A stretch of DNA of 64,000 bases from Acidimicrobiaceae bacterium (GCA_947450115.1 CANFUE010000006.1:23341-87340); one strand, 5' to 3'. Numbered from the stretch's first letter, positions 55,378 to 63,655 are shown. Notes: generated from the letters alone by a model not told the origin. Numbers and translations are program-made.

Positions 55378-56103
55378 TTAGTTCCACTTAAAGGTTTTTG
55401 CTGCCACCGCTGGTGCTGCAATAGCCCACACCAGAAGTACTACCCAAGAAGAAGTGGTGTGCTGACCTGCCGACATGAGTGCGTCACGCAATACATCGCT
55501 TAAGGCTGCGGTAGGCAAGCAACGGCTAATGGCGCTGAGCGCACCAGGTAATTTGCTCAGTGGGAAAACGATGCCACCAATAAGCAACAAGACGAGGTAC
55601 AAACCATTTGATGCTGCAAGGTTGACTTCGCCGCGTAAATTCCCTGCAAGAAAAAGGCCAATGCCCGCAAAGGCAAAAGTTCCAAGCACAACTGCGCACA
55701 GTGCGAGCAGCCAGTTGGCGTGTTGCGGTGACCAGCCGAGAATAAAACCTAGTGAAATGAGCAAAATCATTTGTACGGCTTCCACTACAGCAATCGACAA
55801 GGTTTTGGCAGCAATGAGACGCGATGTTCCGAGTGGTGTGGCGGCGAGGCGTTTCAAGACGAGATAAGTGCGTTCAAACCCAGTTGCAATGCCGAGGCTC
55901 ACCATTGAAGTACTCATGACCGCGAGAGCAAGAATCCCCGGTACCAAGAAATTAACCGGATCTTTTTCATTGGTAGGAAGGACATCGACCACGCTGAAGA
56001 ACCCCAATAACAATAGGGGTATTCCGAGGGTCACCAGTAGTTGTTCACCATTGCGACGAACAACATTGAGTTCTGCTCGTAGCTGCGTAGTCAGTGTGCT
56101 CAT
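55378..56103 (-). CDS. ABC-2 type transporter permease
   Basis: A 241-residue, six-helix ABC-2 permease: GEQLLVTLGIPLLLLGFFSVVD (helix 1), NFLVPGILALAVMSTSMVSLGIATGFER (helix 2), the amphipathic LVLKRLAATPLGTSRLIAAKTL and the late conserved GGIVFPLSKLPGALSAISRCLPTAALSD region (in parts). The gene starts by overlapping its ATPase by 4 bp. A homologous ATPase/permease pair lies by the haem/oxidase assembly genes of mycobacteria (Rv1457c-Rv1458c), suggesting a link to cytochrome biogenesis. The substrate is unknown. Confidence 0.86.
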   Translation of the reverse strand: MSTLTTQLRAELNVVRRNGEQLLVTLGIPLLLLGFFSVVDVLPTNEKDPVNFLVPGILALAVMSTSMVSLGIATGFERTYLVLKRLAATPLGTSRLIAAKTLSIAVVEAVQMILLISLGFILGWSPQHANWLLALCAVVLGTFAFAGIGLFLAGNLRGEVNLAASNGLYLVLLLIGGIVFPLSKLPGALSAISRCLPTAALSDVLRDALMSAGQHTTSSWVVLLVWAIAAPAVAAKTFKWN

Positions 56104-57011
56104 TGCGTACCACCAGTGAGATTGCGGAAAATATCTTCAAGGCGCTGTGCGCCAACAGACAAGTTATTGAGCGGCAAGTTATTTACATTGAGCCATGTAG
56201 TGACGCGTTGCACGAGTTCAGAAGAAAATGATGTGTCGGCGCTATCGATGCGCACAACGTACTGATCTTGTTCGAGAGTAACGACCAGCCCAATATGTGC
56301 CGACAGTTCCTGCACATTGAGAGTAGGCGAAGAAGAAAAGCGAAGTTCGTGGCGAGCAGAACGCAAGGTGCTGAGTGGCGCATTCGCCACAATTTTTCCG
56401 TGATAAAAAAGCACAACGCGTTGCGCAAGGCGTTCTGCTTCGTCGAGTTCATGAGTGGCAAGAATGACCGCGGTGCCATTTGCGGCCAAGTCGTTAATGA
56501 TGTGCCGAATAGCGTCGCGGCCATTGATGTCGACGCCTGAAGTGGGTTCGTCGAGAAAGGCAACACGCGGGCGAGCCGCAAGGGCAAGGGCCAGCAACAT
56601 GCGTTGCTTTTCGCCTCCAGAAAGACGCCGCCATGTGGAAGACGCTTTTGATTCCAAGTCGACTGCTGCAAGGAGTGTGGCGGGGTCGACCCCACGGTTG
56701 TACAGGGCGCAATATTGGGCGATGGTTTCATGTACGCGAGCGCTGGGGTAGACACCACCTTCTTGGAGCATCACTCCCACTTCGCTATGTAGTGACGTGC
56801 GCTCGGTAAAAGGATTTTTCTCCAGTACCTGCACCGCGCCTATGGTGGGAGCACGGTAGCCCTCGCACGTTTCAATGGTCGAGGTTTTCCCAGCGCCATT
56901 GGGCCCAAGGATTGCCGTGACCTCACCGAACTCGGCCTGAAAAGAGATGTCGTCGACGGCCACAAAGTCGCCATAACGAATTGTGAGGTTTTCAACGACG
57001 ACAGCACTCAT
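56100..57011 (-). CDS. ABC-2 type transporter ATP-binding protein
   Basis: A 303-residue single NBD. Walker A GPNGAGKTS (about 36-44), Q-loop VMLQEGGVYP, signature LSGGEKQRMLLALAL, Walker B RVAFLDEPTSGVD and the H-loop ATHELDEAER are all intact. A C-terminal extension of about 90 residues follows the core, as in DrrA-type exporters. The 4-bp overlap with the permease gene marks one transporter. It is divergent from serS with 44 bp between. It probably exports a lipid or drug-like substrate, or serves cytochrome maturation. Confidence 0.9.
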   Translation of the reverse strand: MSAVVVENLTIRYGDFVAVDDISFQAEFGEVTAILGPNGAGKTSTIETCEGYRAPTIGAVQVLEKNPFTERTSLHSEVGVMLQEGGVYPSARVHETIAQYCALYNRGVDPATLLAAVDLESKASSTWRRLSGGEKQRMLLALALAARPRVAFLDEPTSGVDINGRDAIRHIINDLAANGTAVILATHELDEAERLAQRVVLFYHGKIVANAPLSTLRSARHELRFSSSPTLNVQELSAHIGLVVTLEQDQYVVRIDSADTSFSSELVQRVTTWLNVNNLPLNNLSVGAQRLEDIFRNLTGGTQ

Positions 57012-57055
57012 ATCTACAGCGTAGGCAATGCAGTCACCGCTAACCTTGCCCTTCT

Positions 57056-58354
57056 GTGATTGATGTTCGCCTTTTACGTAATGACCCTGCTGTGGTGCGT
57101 GCGGCCCTTGCCCGCCGCGGGAAGCCAGATCTACTGGAACAGCTGGAGCATGCCATTTCCCTCGATGCCCGATTGCGCGACATCATGCTTGAGCGCGATG
57201 CCCTGCGCCAGCAGGTGAATGGTCTGTCGAAAGAGGTGGGGGCGCTGCGTAAGGCTGGCGATACCGCTGCTGCTGAAGATGTGATGGCAAAAAGCCGTGC
57301 TCTTGGCGATACCGAAACTGGTTTAGCTGCTGAAACCGAACAAGTGGAGCTGGCACTGCGCGACGTGTTGTTGCGCATTCCAAACCTTCCTCACCCCGAT
57401 GCTCCAGATGGTGCAAGTGACCACGACAACCCGTTGGTTTCCGGGCCGCATCATTTGCCTACGCAATTCGCAGATCATCAACGGGTGCCGCACTGGGAAA
57501 TAGGAGCAGCTCTGGGTATTCTCGACAACGAGCGTGCTGTGAAAATCTCTGGGGCAATGTTCACCATGCAACGTGGTCTTGGTGCCACGTTGTCGCGAGC
57601 GCTGTGTCAGTACGCGCTCGACTCGAACGCCGATGAGTTTGAAGAAGTGCGGCCACCAACGTTGGTTACTTCTGCAACTCTCACAGCAACCGGACAACTT
57701 CCCAAGTTTGCCGACGACGCATTTTTTATTGAGCGAGACGACCTGTGGTGCATTCCCACTGCTGAAGTTCCACTTACTTCGTTGTATGCCGGTGAAGTGT
57801 TGAATGAAGCACAACTACCCGCCAAGATGATGGCGTATTCACCGTGCTACCGCCGCGAAGCTGGTTCTGCAGGTCGCGACACGCGTGGCATGTTGCGCAG
57901 TCACGAATTCGACAAAGTAGAAATACTTGCCGTTGCTACACCAGAGCAGTCACCAGAACTCTTGCAAGAAATGGTGAAACGTGCCGAAAAACTCATATCT
58001 GGGCTGGGTTTGCCGTACCGCATTATTGAAATATGCACGGGCGATATGGGCCAAAGCCATCACCGCAGTTTCGATATTGAAGTGTATGCACCAGGTTGTG
58101 ATGCATGGTTAGAAGTGAGTTCGGTGAGTTGGTTTGCCGACTACCAAGCACGTCGCGCCGAGATTCGTTTTAAGCGCGGCACACAAAAAGGAACAGAAAT
58201 TGCCCACACCTTGAATGGTTCAGCGCTTGCTGTGCCACGCGTATGGGCAGCCATTATGGAAAACAATCGCCAAGCCGATGGCTCGGTACGGATTCCCGAT
58301 GTTCTTCTTCCCTACATGCGTGGTGCAACTCACATCGTTCCAAAAAGCGAGTAG
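57056..58354 (+). CDS. serS: Seryl-tRNA synthetase
   Basis: A 432-residue class II synthetase with a GTG start. The N-terminal tRNA-binding coiled coil is at about 27-100 (LEHAISLDARLRDIMLERDALRQQVNGLSKEVGALRKAG, seen as a long charged helix pair). Class II motif 2 is YSPCYRREAGSAGRDTRGMLRSHEFDKVE (in part: CYRREAGSAGRDTRG), and motif 3 is GSALAVPRVWAAIMEN. LWCIPTAEVPLTSLYAGE is the serine pocket. It is followed by pdxH after 2 bp. Confidence 0.96.
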   Translation: MIDVRLLRNDPAVVRAALARRGKPDLLEQLEHAISLDARLRDIMLERDALRQQVNGLSKEVGALRKAGDTAAAEDVMAKSRALGDTETGLAAETEQVELALRDVLLRIPNLPHPDAPDGASDHDNPLVSGPHHLPTQFADHQRVPHWEIGAALGILDNERAVKISGAMFTMQRGLGATLSRALCQYALDSNADEFEEVRPPTLVTSATLTATGQLPKFADDAFFIERDDLWCIPTAEVPLTSLYAGEVLNEAQLPAKMMAYSPCYRREAGSAGRDTRGMLRSHEFDKVEILAVATPEQSPELLQEMVKRAEKLISGLGLPYRIIEICTGDMGQSHHRSFDIEVYAPGCDAWLEVSSVSWFADYQARRAEIRFKRGTQKGTEIAHTLNGSALAVPRVWAAIMENNRQADGSVRIPDVLLPYMRGATHIVPKSE

Positions 58355-58356
58355 TT

Positions 58357-58992
58357 GTGTCGTTGCGTGATCGGCGTGTTCAATATGAAACCGCTGGGCT
58401 CGACCTTGCCGACCTTGCTGCCACTCCTATTCAGCAGTGGCATCGTTGGTACGACGATGCGGTGGCAGCGGGAGTTGCTGAACCAAATGCAATGACCGTG
58501 TCGAGCATTGATGCTGAAGGCCAACCCGATGCACGTGTTGTTCTTGCGCGTGAGGTGAATGATGAAGGCATTGTTTTTTACACCAACTATGAAAGCGCAA
58601 AGGGCATTCAACTTGCGGGTGCACCATTTGCTAGTGCAGTTTTTGCATGGCTCGATCTGCATCGCCAGGTGCGTGTGCGCGGAGAAATTGAAGTGGTGTC
58701 AAGTGAAGAGAGCGATGTCTATTTCGCTTCGCGCCCACGCGAGTCACAAATTGGCGCATGGGCATCTGCACAGTCGCAAGTCATTGCAGGTCGCGAAGAA
58801 TTAGAACTAGCCGTTGCCGAAGTAACTCAACGCTTTTTAGGTGGCGATGTACCTCGGCCACCGCATTGGGGCGGGTTGCGCATTGTTCCCTCCACAGTGG
58901 AGTTTTGGCAGGGTCGCCCCAGTCGACTACACGACCGCTTTCGCTATGCCTGGGCCGGCACGCAGTGGTCGATTTCCCGCCTTGCCCCCTAA
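58357..58992 (+). CDS. pdxH: Pyridoxamine 5'-phosphate oxidase
   Basis: A 211-residue FMN enzyme making pyridoxal 5'-phosphate. AMTVSSIDAEGQPDARVVLARE, FYTNYESAKGIQLAGAPFASAVFAW, the RQVRVRGEIE segment, YFASRPRESQIGAWASAQSQVI and the C-terminal signature VEFWQGRPSRLHDRFRY (PNPOx C-terminal domain) are complete, so this is a bona fide PdxH, unlike the split-barrel protein at 17406. GTG is chosen at 58357, just after the serS stop; frames further upstream lie within serS. Confidence 0.94.
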   Translation: MSLRDRRVQYETAGLDLADLAATPIQQWHRWYDDAVAAGVAEPNAMTVSSIDAEGQPDARVVLAREVNDEGIVFYTNYESAKGIQLAGAPFASAVFAWLDLHRQVRVRGEIEVVSSEESDVYFASRPRESQIGAWASAQSQVIAGREELELAVAEVTQRFLGGDVPRPPHWGGLRIVPSTVEFWQGRPSRLHDRFRYAWAGTQWSISRLAP

Positions 58993-59013
58993 ACCGCGCC
59001 GAGAACCCTTCTT

Positions 59014-59628
59014 TCACCTCTCAAAGGTCAGTGCGGCAAGGGCGAGCGCGTCGACAAGAGCCTGGGAATGCGGGTTCAACTCAGGGCCTTCCCAGTCCCA
59101 AAACAGTGGGCTGGTTCCACGAATACGTGGGGGCAGTTCTAATTGCACTCCACCACGTGGCGGAAGGTTCACTGGGTTCAAGGGGTGTTGCCCGCGAAGT
59201 TCTTTCGGGATCTCTTCGAGTTCGGTGCGAATTTCATAGGCAGGAAGATGGCTGCGCAGATGTCCACCAACATGCACAGCGAGTTCACGATTGCTGCCAC
59301 CCAGCAACAACGTTGCCCATAAGCCCATGCGGCCATAGCCATGGACGGTAATCACAATGTCGACGTGGTCAAGGAAAGCGCCCAATGCATCGGAATGTTC
59401 ACGCACGACTTTGTGTGAAGGAATGTGCCACTCCATGCCTACGGGTTGGTGCACTCCGTAGTACGAAGCACCGCACTTCTCTGCTGCTGCTTGTGCAATG
59501 ACCTCTGTCATTTCTTCGAGGCCACCACCGTGGTAGGCCATAAAACCAAAAGTGCTGCGCAAGGTAAGAACCTCTTCAACACCCTCTTGGGCGAGCAGTT
59601 GATCAAACACGTGTGTCGCTGCGCTCAT
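59014..59628 (-). CDS. Poly-gamma-glutamate hydrolase family protein (PghP-like)
   Basis: A 204-residue zinc-peptidase-like protein. The metal motifs are visible as AYHGGGLEEMTEVIAQ (His...Glu, about 32-47) and ITVHGYGRM (second His, about 92-100). GVQLELPPRIRG near the end is typical of the phage-derived PghP family (DUF867). It has no signal peptide, so it acts in the cytoplasm unless exported otherwise. Its start overlaps the 3' end of ccdA by 26 bp on the same strand. No poly-glutamate synthesis genes are nearby; folyl- or coenzyme F420-polyglutamate are conceivable substrates (speculative). Confidence 0.78.
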   Translation of the reverse strand: MSAATHVFDQLLAQEGVEEVLTLRSTFGFMAYHGGGLEEMTEVIAQAAAEKCGASYYGVHQPVGMEWHIPSHKVVREHSDALGAFLDHVDIVITVHGYGRMGLWATLLLGGSNRELAVHVGGHLRSHLPAYEIRTELEEIPKELRGQHPLNPVNLPPRGGVQLELPPRIRGTSPLFWDWEGPELNPHSQALVDALALAALTFER

Positions 59629-60460
59629 CTTGACGAAGTTTTACAAGCATAAATGCTGCAGAAATAACGACAGCAAAAATAATGCCCAATTTCCATGCAC
59701 CTTGGCGCTGCAGAAAAGTTGCAATGTCTCCTTGCCAAGTTTCAACATTGCTCACAACCGAACCAGGTTTTTTCTCTGCTATGGCTGCATACCAGTACCA
59801 CGTGAGGTAAATGCCAGTAAGAGAAACAAATACTGCGGCAATGCGATCGATGTATTGGAGTCCTTGTCGAAGCACTTGAAGAAGTCCGCCTTGAGCAAAA
59901 GCCAAAGTGACTGTGAGTGTTGTGACGAGCATGGCCATTCCCAGACCATAAAGAACAACGCTCATCATTCCGGAAATAAATCCATGAGTGGAAATTGAGC
60001 CAAAAATAACGGTTGTTAAAAAGCCAATCGTGCAACCAATGGATGCCACGGCGTAAGCAATACCGAATAAAAACATGGAAAATACTGTGCGATCTTTACC
60101 CCCAGCAATTGCAGGTGTGGTGAGTTTTGGCCTCCATCCACACAACATGGCAATTCCCATTGCGATGAGCGCAATACCGATAACGAGCGATGCATATTTT
60201 GCATTCTGTTCAATCCAATTGGTGAAGAGACGCGAAATGCTTCCTACCAGAAGAAATACTCCGATGAAGCCCAATGATGTTGAAGCACCAACAAGAAGTG
60301 CTCTACGCAATGTTGCACGCTGTGAACTTTTCGGCCGCGAACCTTCAAGGCCAAGAAAATACATGAGGTACGTAGGAAGCAATACAAAACCGCACGGGTT
60401 CACCGCAGCAAGAACTCCAAGAATAAAGCTGTAGGCAAACCGGCCCTCAAGTGCAATCAC
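59603..60460 (-). CDS. ccdA: CcdA-type thiol:disulfide transmembrane protein
   Basis: A 285-residue, about seven-helix protein of the CcdA/DsbD-beta family. It carries reducing equivalents from cytoplasmic thioredoxin across the membrane. The redox cysteines are in AAVNPCGFVLLPTY (helix 1) and ASIGCTIGFLTTVIFG (helix 4), with pseudo-symmetric halves. It is coupled by ATGA to the TlpA-like thioredoxin gene upstream, the usual partner in cytochrome c maturation (needed for the haem c of CoxB here). A short basic tail (LRQDERSDTRV) ends it. Confidence 0.88.
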   Translation of the reverse strand: MIALEGRFAYSFILGVLAAVNPCGFVLLPTYLMYFLGLEGSRPKSSQRATLRRALLVGASTSLGFIGVFLLVGSISRLFTNWIEQNAKYASLVIGIALIAMGIAMLCGWRPKLTTPAIAGGKDRTVFSMFLFGIAYAVASIGCTIGFLTTVIFGSISTHGFISGMMSVVLYGLGMAMLVTTLTVTLAFAQGGLLQVLRQGLQYIDRIAAVFVSLTGIYLTWYWYAAIAEKKPGSVVSNVETWQGDIATFLQRQGAWKLGIIFAVVISAAFMLVKLRQDERSDTRV

Positions 60461-61071
60461 GATGCGCCAAAGTATTTCTGCATGGTTGTAGCAAGTTCGG
60501 CAGAAGTGATTTCACCGGCATGTTGAGAAACGATGACACCACCTGCATCAATAAAGAGCGTCATGGGAAAAGTGCCAACACCTAACTTGGTGAGGAGTTC
60601 TCCATCAGGGTCACGCACAAAAATGAGGGGGTTCGATTTAGTGGCGTATTGGCTCACAAAATCTTGCGCAGCTACGGAGGTATCTTGCGGGTTCACACCA
60701 ACAAAAGCGATGTTGCCTTTTTGTTTTTCGGCCGCCTGAACCAGTGCGGGAAATTCTCGTTTGCACGGTTCGCACGTCGAAAACCAAAAGTTCACCACTA
60801 CTGGCTTGCCGCGAAAAGAAGTGAAGTCAACGTTTGCGCCGGAAAGATTTTTTAATGAAATGGTGGGAAATAATTTTCCAGCTACTGGGGCATTCGTGCC
60901 AATGGTCGGGTCGGCAACAGTGAGAGAAGGGCTGAGTGTGACTATGCCTGTGTCATCGTGAGAAGTGTTGTTGCTGCGGTTGCTGAGGAGCCACCCTCCA
61001 CCAACGCTCACCACAGCTACGGCCAAGATGGTCAGCAGCAGGCGCATGGTGCGTTGGCGGGGGAAGGTCAC
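60457..61071 (-). CDS. TlpA/ResA-like membrane-anchored thioredoxin
   Basis: A 204-residue extracytoplasmic redoxin. The N-terminal anchor is LLLTILAVAVVSVGGGWLLS (about 11-30), a linker follows, and the thioredoxin fold is at about 65-200 with VVVNFWFSTCEPCKREFPAL (active CxxC = CEPC) and the cis-Pro loop GTFPMTLFID. A Met 8 residues in is an alternative start. It gives electrons received from CcdA to apocytochrome c or other exported thiols. Overlap with ccdA is 4 bp and the gap to the whiB stop is 4 bp. Confidence 0.9.
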   Translation of the reverse strand: MTFPRQRTMRLLLTILAVAVVSVGGGWLLSNRSNNTSHDDTGIVTLSPSLTVADPTIGTNAPVAGKLFPTISLKNLSGANVDFTSFRGKPVVVNFWFSTCEPCKREFPALVQAAEKQKGNIAFVGVNPQDTSVAAQDFVSQYATKSNPLIFVRDPDGELLTKLGVGTFPMTLFIDAGGVIVSQHAGEITSAELATTMQKYFGAS

Positions 61072-61075
61072 CTCA

Positions 61076-61423
61076 TCAGGCTACCGATGCCACTAAGTGC
61101 CGAGGAATTGGCACTTCGTCAATGGGGCGCATGTGACGAATGTGGACGGGTGGCCGTCCGCGTGGTCGCTTCACAGCAACCACGCGGCCGTTCTCGATGA
61201 GCTCGCCGCCCCAGACTCCCCAGGGCTCGTTCTGCTCGATTGCTTGGGCGAGACAGCTCGCCTGTGAAGAACACTTGGAACAGATGGCTTTGGCGCGCGC
61301 AATATCAACATGCTCTTCAGAGAAGAAGAGATAGGTCAAGGTCCCATTTCCATCGGCGCATCGTTTTGCAGACAGAATCATCGGGGTATCGATGTTGATG
61401 TCAAGGGTGTTGATGGCAAGCAT
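61076..61423 (-). CDS. whiB7: WhiB7-type transcriptional regulator
   Basis: A 115-residue WhiB protein. The 4Fe-4S cysteines are C22, C48, C51 and C57 (CxxCx5C), the WhiB turn is EPWGVWGGE (67-74), and an AT-hook KRPRGRPP (85-92) follows. The AT-hook is the hallmark of WhiB7, which activates intrinsic antibiotic resistance with the primary sigma factor. About 20 residues extend beyond the hook. The ATG at 61423 follows AGAAAG. The 5' leader contains a uORF and mutually exclusive antiterminator/terminator stems. It lies 4 bp before the TlpA-like gene, which may be read through. Confidence 0.92.
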   Translation of the reverse strand: MLAINTLDINIDTPMILSAKRCADGNGTLTYLFFSEEHVDIARAKAICSKCSSQASCLAQAIEQNEPWGVWGGELIENGRVVAVKRPRGRPPVHIRHMRPIDEVPIPRHLVASVA

Positions 61424-61488
61424 GTTGTCTACTTTCTGTTCGGTGTTCAGGTATTCGGTCGGTATTCGGTTGGTGGAAAATGAATCGG

Positions 61489-61527
61489 AAAAACAAAAAA
61501 GGCCGCCGGGTGTGTTACCCAGCGGCC
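61489..61527 (-). terminator. Rho-independent terminator in the whiB7 leader
   Basis: On the minus strand GGCCGC-T-GGGT / ACCC-G-GCGGCC forms an 11-bp stem with one T-G wobble and an AACAC loop. It is followed at once by TTTTTTGTTTTT. It stands 66 bp upstream of whiB7 and after the uORF, so it is an attenuator rather than an end-of-gene signal. Confidence 0.85.
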
Positions 61528-61574
61528 TCGACTTACACGTTTTTCGTTTTACGTGTTGCTCCTGTCGAGGCGCT
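61521..61574 (-). promoter_or_regulatory. Candidate antiterminator overlapping uORF end and terminator arm
   Basis: AGCG-CCTCGAC (61574-61564) pairs with GTCGAGG-C-CGCT (61532-61521): 11 bp with one bulged base. Nested inside is ACACGT (61556-61551) with ACGTGT (61540-61535). The right arm takes the first half of the terminator stem, so the two structures exclude each other. The uORF stop lies in the apical part, where a terminating ribosome would cover the left arm. Confidence 0.7.
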
Positions 61575-61710
61575 GGCTGAATCGCTTATTCGCGAATTTC
61601 ACCGCAAACGCTGGATTGCTGGCATGCCAATAACCCGCTGCCGCGCTGGTATGCGCGGATGCGTTGGTGGAGGCTGCGAAGCAGGCGAGGGCGTTGGTGT
61701 TCTTTAACAT
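61549..61710 (-). CDS. Leader peptide (uORF) of the whiB7 attenuator
   Basis: A 53-codon frame from an ATG to TAA in the whiB7 leader. The product is Ala-, Ser- and Asn-rich (start MLKNTNALACFAASTNASAH, end RFSQRLDRSNT), with no domain. A weak SD-like AGGTGG lies 15 bases upstream. The stop falls between the arms of the candidate antiterminator. uORF-mediated attenuation is reported for whiB7/wblC of mycobacteria and Streptomyces, where antibiotics slow ribosomes on the uORF and permit read-through. The peptide itself probably has no function beyond translation. The 374 bp between whiB7 and the thioesterase are explained by this leader and two promoters. Confidence 0.7.
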   Translation of the reverse strand: MLKNTNALACFAASTNASAHTSAAAGYWHASNPAFAVKFANKRFSQRLDRSNT

Positions 61711-61742
61711 TCGGGTTTAAGGAAACCACCTATTTGGAGGCG

Positions 61743-61748
61743 AGTCAA
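61743..61748 (-). promoter_or_regulatory. -35-like element with AT-rich upstream stretch for the whiB7 leader
   Basis: TTGACT on the minus strand, preceded directly by an AT-rich CGTTAAATCGC. WhiB7-controlled promoters carry an AT-rich patch just upstream of the -35 for the AT-hook, so autoregulation is plausible. No good -10 is visible at the normal spacing. Confidence 0.3.
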
Positions 61749-61770
61749 GCGATTTAACGAAAGAGGGATG

Positions 61771-61793
61771 AAACCCTTGATCCATTAGGGTTT
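61771..61793. promoter_or_regulatory. Inverted repeat before the acyl-ACP thioesterase start
   Basis: AAACCCT (61771-61777) and AGGGTTT (61787-61793) form a perfect 7-bp inverted repeat with a 9-base loop. The AGGG of the right arm is the only SD-like sequence for the GTG at 61798, so the stem could mask it, or the repeat may be an operator. Confidence 0.4.
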
Positions 61794-61797
61794 TCTT

Positions 61798-62541
61798 GTG
61801 GACGCCGCCCCTCTTGAATTCCTTGCAGTTCCCCCGCAGGGGCGGATCTTTACCGCCGGGCGCCGGGTGCGCTTGGGCGATGTCACCCCCCGCGGGCGGT
61901 TACGCCTCGATGCCACGGTGCGGTATTTGCAAGACGTTTCTCATGACGACACTGAAGACGCAAACTATGCCGACAAAGACGGATGGGTAGTGCGACGCAC
62001 TGCGTTACGCATTACCAAGTTTCCTGTTTTTCAAGAGCGACTCACATTGCACACATGGTGTGGAGGTCTTGGCTCGCATTGGGCAGAACGTTCCACACGC
62101 ATTGAAGGTGAAAAAGGTTCGCTCATTGAAGCGTCGGCTGTGTGGGTGCATGTTGATTTACAAACCATGCGACCCGCAACGCTCGCAGAAGATTTTTTAG
62201 TAACAGCACGTGAAGCAGCGATGGGCAGAAAAGTGAGTGCACGTTCGATGCTGCGCATGAAGCCAGAAGACTCAGAACAACGTGATGCGTGGCCTGTTCG
62301 CTTCTCTGACATGGATGCACTTGGTCATATGAACAATGCCGCGTATTGGGAAGCAATTGAAGAGTGGTTGAGTGGTCATCGTGATTTTCGTGAACCATTT
62401 GCGGTGGTCCTTGAACACCTCACACCCATTGAGCCGGGGCACGATGTTTTTACTGTGACTCGCGAAGAGAAAAATCTTACCGCAATTTGGCACGAGATGA
62501 ACGGCACTATTGCTGCCGTTGCGCAACTTCAAAAACTCTAA
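61798..62541 (+). CDS. Acyl-[acyl-carrier-protein] thioesterase (FatA family)
   Basis: A 247-residue double-hotdog thioesterase. The first hotdog is FTAGRRVRLGDVTPRGRLRLDATVRYLQDVSHDD (blocks VRLGDVTPRGRLRLDA and RYLQDVSHDD). The second begins FSDMDALGHMNNAAYWEAIEEWL, the catalytic DxxGHxNN pattern. The GTG follows an SD-like AGGG. It cleaves fatty acyl-ACP or a related thioester. It is divergent from the whiB7 leader and converges on the MBL gene (6 bp). Confidence 0.87.
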   Translation: MDAAPLEFLAVPPQGRIFTAGRRVRLGDVTPRGRLRLDATVRYLQDVSHDDTEDANYADKDGWVVRRTALRITKFPVFQERLTLHTWCGGLGSHWAERSTRIEGEKGSLIEASAVWVHVDLQTMRPATLAEDFLVTAREAAMGRKVSARSMLRMKPEDSEQRDAWPVRFSDMDALGHMNNAAYWEAIEEWLSGHRDFREPFAVVLEHLTPIEPGHDVFTVTREEKNLTAIWHEMNGTIAAVAQLQKL

Positions 62542-62547
62542 AAAGTT

Positions 62548-63627
62548 CTAAACGCGAACGTATTCGAGGAAACCATCTTTTTCACGCACGCTGAATTCAC
62601 CAGCGATGCGCAAGTGCTCTAGGTGAGCAAAGGTTTCACTGTCGGCCATCGGGCCTTGTGCGCGTGCGGAAAAGAGATGACCAGCAATTTCCATGACGGT
62701 GGCTGGACGATCGAATTCATCACCAATGGAGCGCAATTTTGCTAGGCGTTCAATGTGGTGATCTTTAATATCTTGGACGCGCTCAACAACATTGGTGAAT
62801 GGATTGCCGTGTGCGGGAAGGGCAAGTTTCATTTGCGCACCAAGCTCGCCCACTTTGTCGAGTGAGCTAAAAAACTCAGCCAATGGGTCGACCGCGTTGG
62901 TCATGCCGGAAATATGAGGCGTGATGCTGGGCAAAACGTGGTCGCCACTAATGAGAACACCGCTATCGGGATCGAAAAGGCAGAGGTGATCTTCCGTATG
63001 CCCGGGTGTATGTACCGCAAGCCATTCGCGTTTTGCCAAGGTGATGCGGTCGCCTTCGTCAACGCGACGATTGGGGTGAGGTACACCAAAGAGCCGCGGG
63101 AATTTTGCGTGCATGCGCAGCTGTGTGTGGCGACGCCACGGAATGTCGTATCCCTCGCCGCCCCATGGTGTTTTCCCATTCGGGTGTACGGCACGAATAT
63201 CGGGAACATCTTCCACATCGACATCGGGTGGTTCTTTGGGGTCCCACCACAAACGGAAACGACGGTGCGCAATAATTTCTGCGCCAAAATCTTTTCGCAA
63301 TCGGCCAGCGCCGCCGTAGTGGTCGGGGTGGCTATGGGTGACAAGCACAGAGTGCACGCGACGCAAAGGGATGCTGAGATCTTTTAAGCGACTCTCTAAT
63401 GCGTGAAACGATTCGCGACCAGGCATACCTGGGTCGACAACAGCAACGCCACGCTCGTCTTCAAGTACATACATGTTGACGTGACCAAGACCAGGAAGGT
63501 CGATGGGGAGTTGAGTGCGAAAAATGCCAGGAACAATTTCCACGATGTCGGTGCTGGCCGGCATTTGTTCTTGCCGCAAGGGGCGTGGTGCCTCAGACGA
63601 GGGAGAAGCAGGAGGTGTTGAGGTCAC
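62548..63627 (-). CDS. MBL-fold metallo-hydrolase (LACTB2-like)
   Basis: A 359-residue metallo-beta-lactamase-fold hydrolase. The metal motif is LVTHSHPDHYGGAGRLRKDFG (in part: THSHPDHYGG, HxHxDH), with VDPGMPG before it. AVHTPGHTEDHLCLFDPDSG gives the next His, ISGDHVLP the bridging Asp and LPAHGNPF the last His. A helical insertion with a Pro/Trp-rich segment (about 125-175) and a winged-helix-like C-terminus complete it. An N-terminal Pro-rich stretch precedes the domain. The substrate is unknown. It is 28 bp from the orn stop on the same strand. Confidence 0.88.
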   Translation of the reverse strand: MTSTPPASPSSEAPRPLRQEQMPASTDIVEIVPGIFRTQLPIDLPGLGHVNMYVLEDERGVAVVDPGMPGRESFHALESRLKDLSIPLRRVHSVLVTHSHPDHYGGAGRLRKDFGAEIIAHRRFRLWWDPKEPPDVDVEDVPDIRAVHPNGKTPWGGEGYDIPWRRHTQLRMHAKFPRLFGVPHPNRRVDEGDRITLAKREWLAVHTPGHTEDHLCLFDPDSGVLISGDHVLPSITPHISGMTNAVDPLAEFFSSLDKVGELGAQMKLALPAHGNPFTNVVERVQDIKDHHIERLAKLRSIGDEFDRPATVMEIAGHLFSARAQGPMADSETFAHLEHLRIAGEFSVREKDGFLEYVRV

Positions 63628-63655
63628 TTGCCTAATCTACTTGCAGAGTGCACTA

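Noticed and set aside
61480..61707. Plus-strand 75-codon frame opposite the whiB7 leader
   Set aside because: It would have to read through the terminator stem, has no SD, and the opposite strand has a coherent uORF-attenuator explanation.
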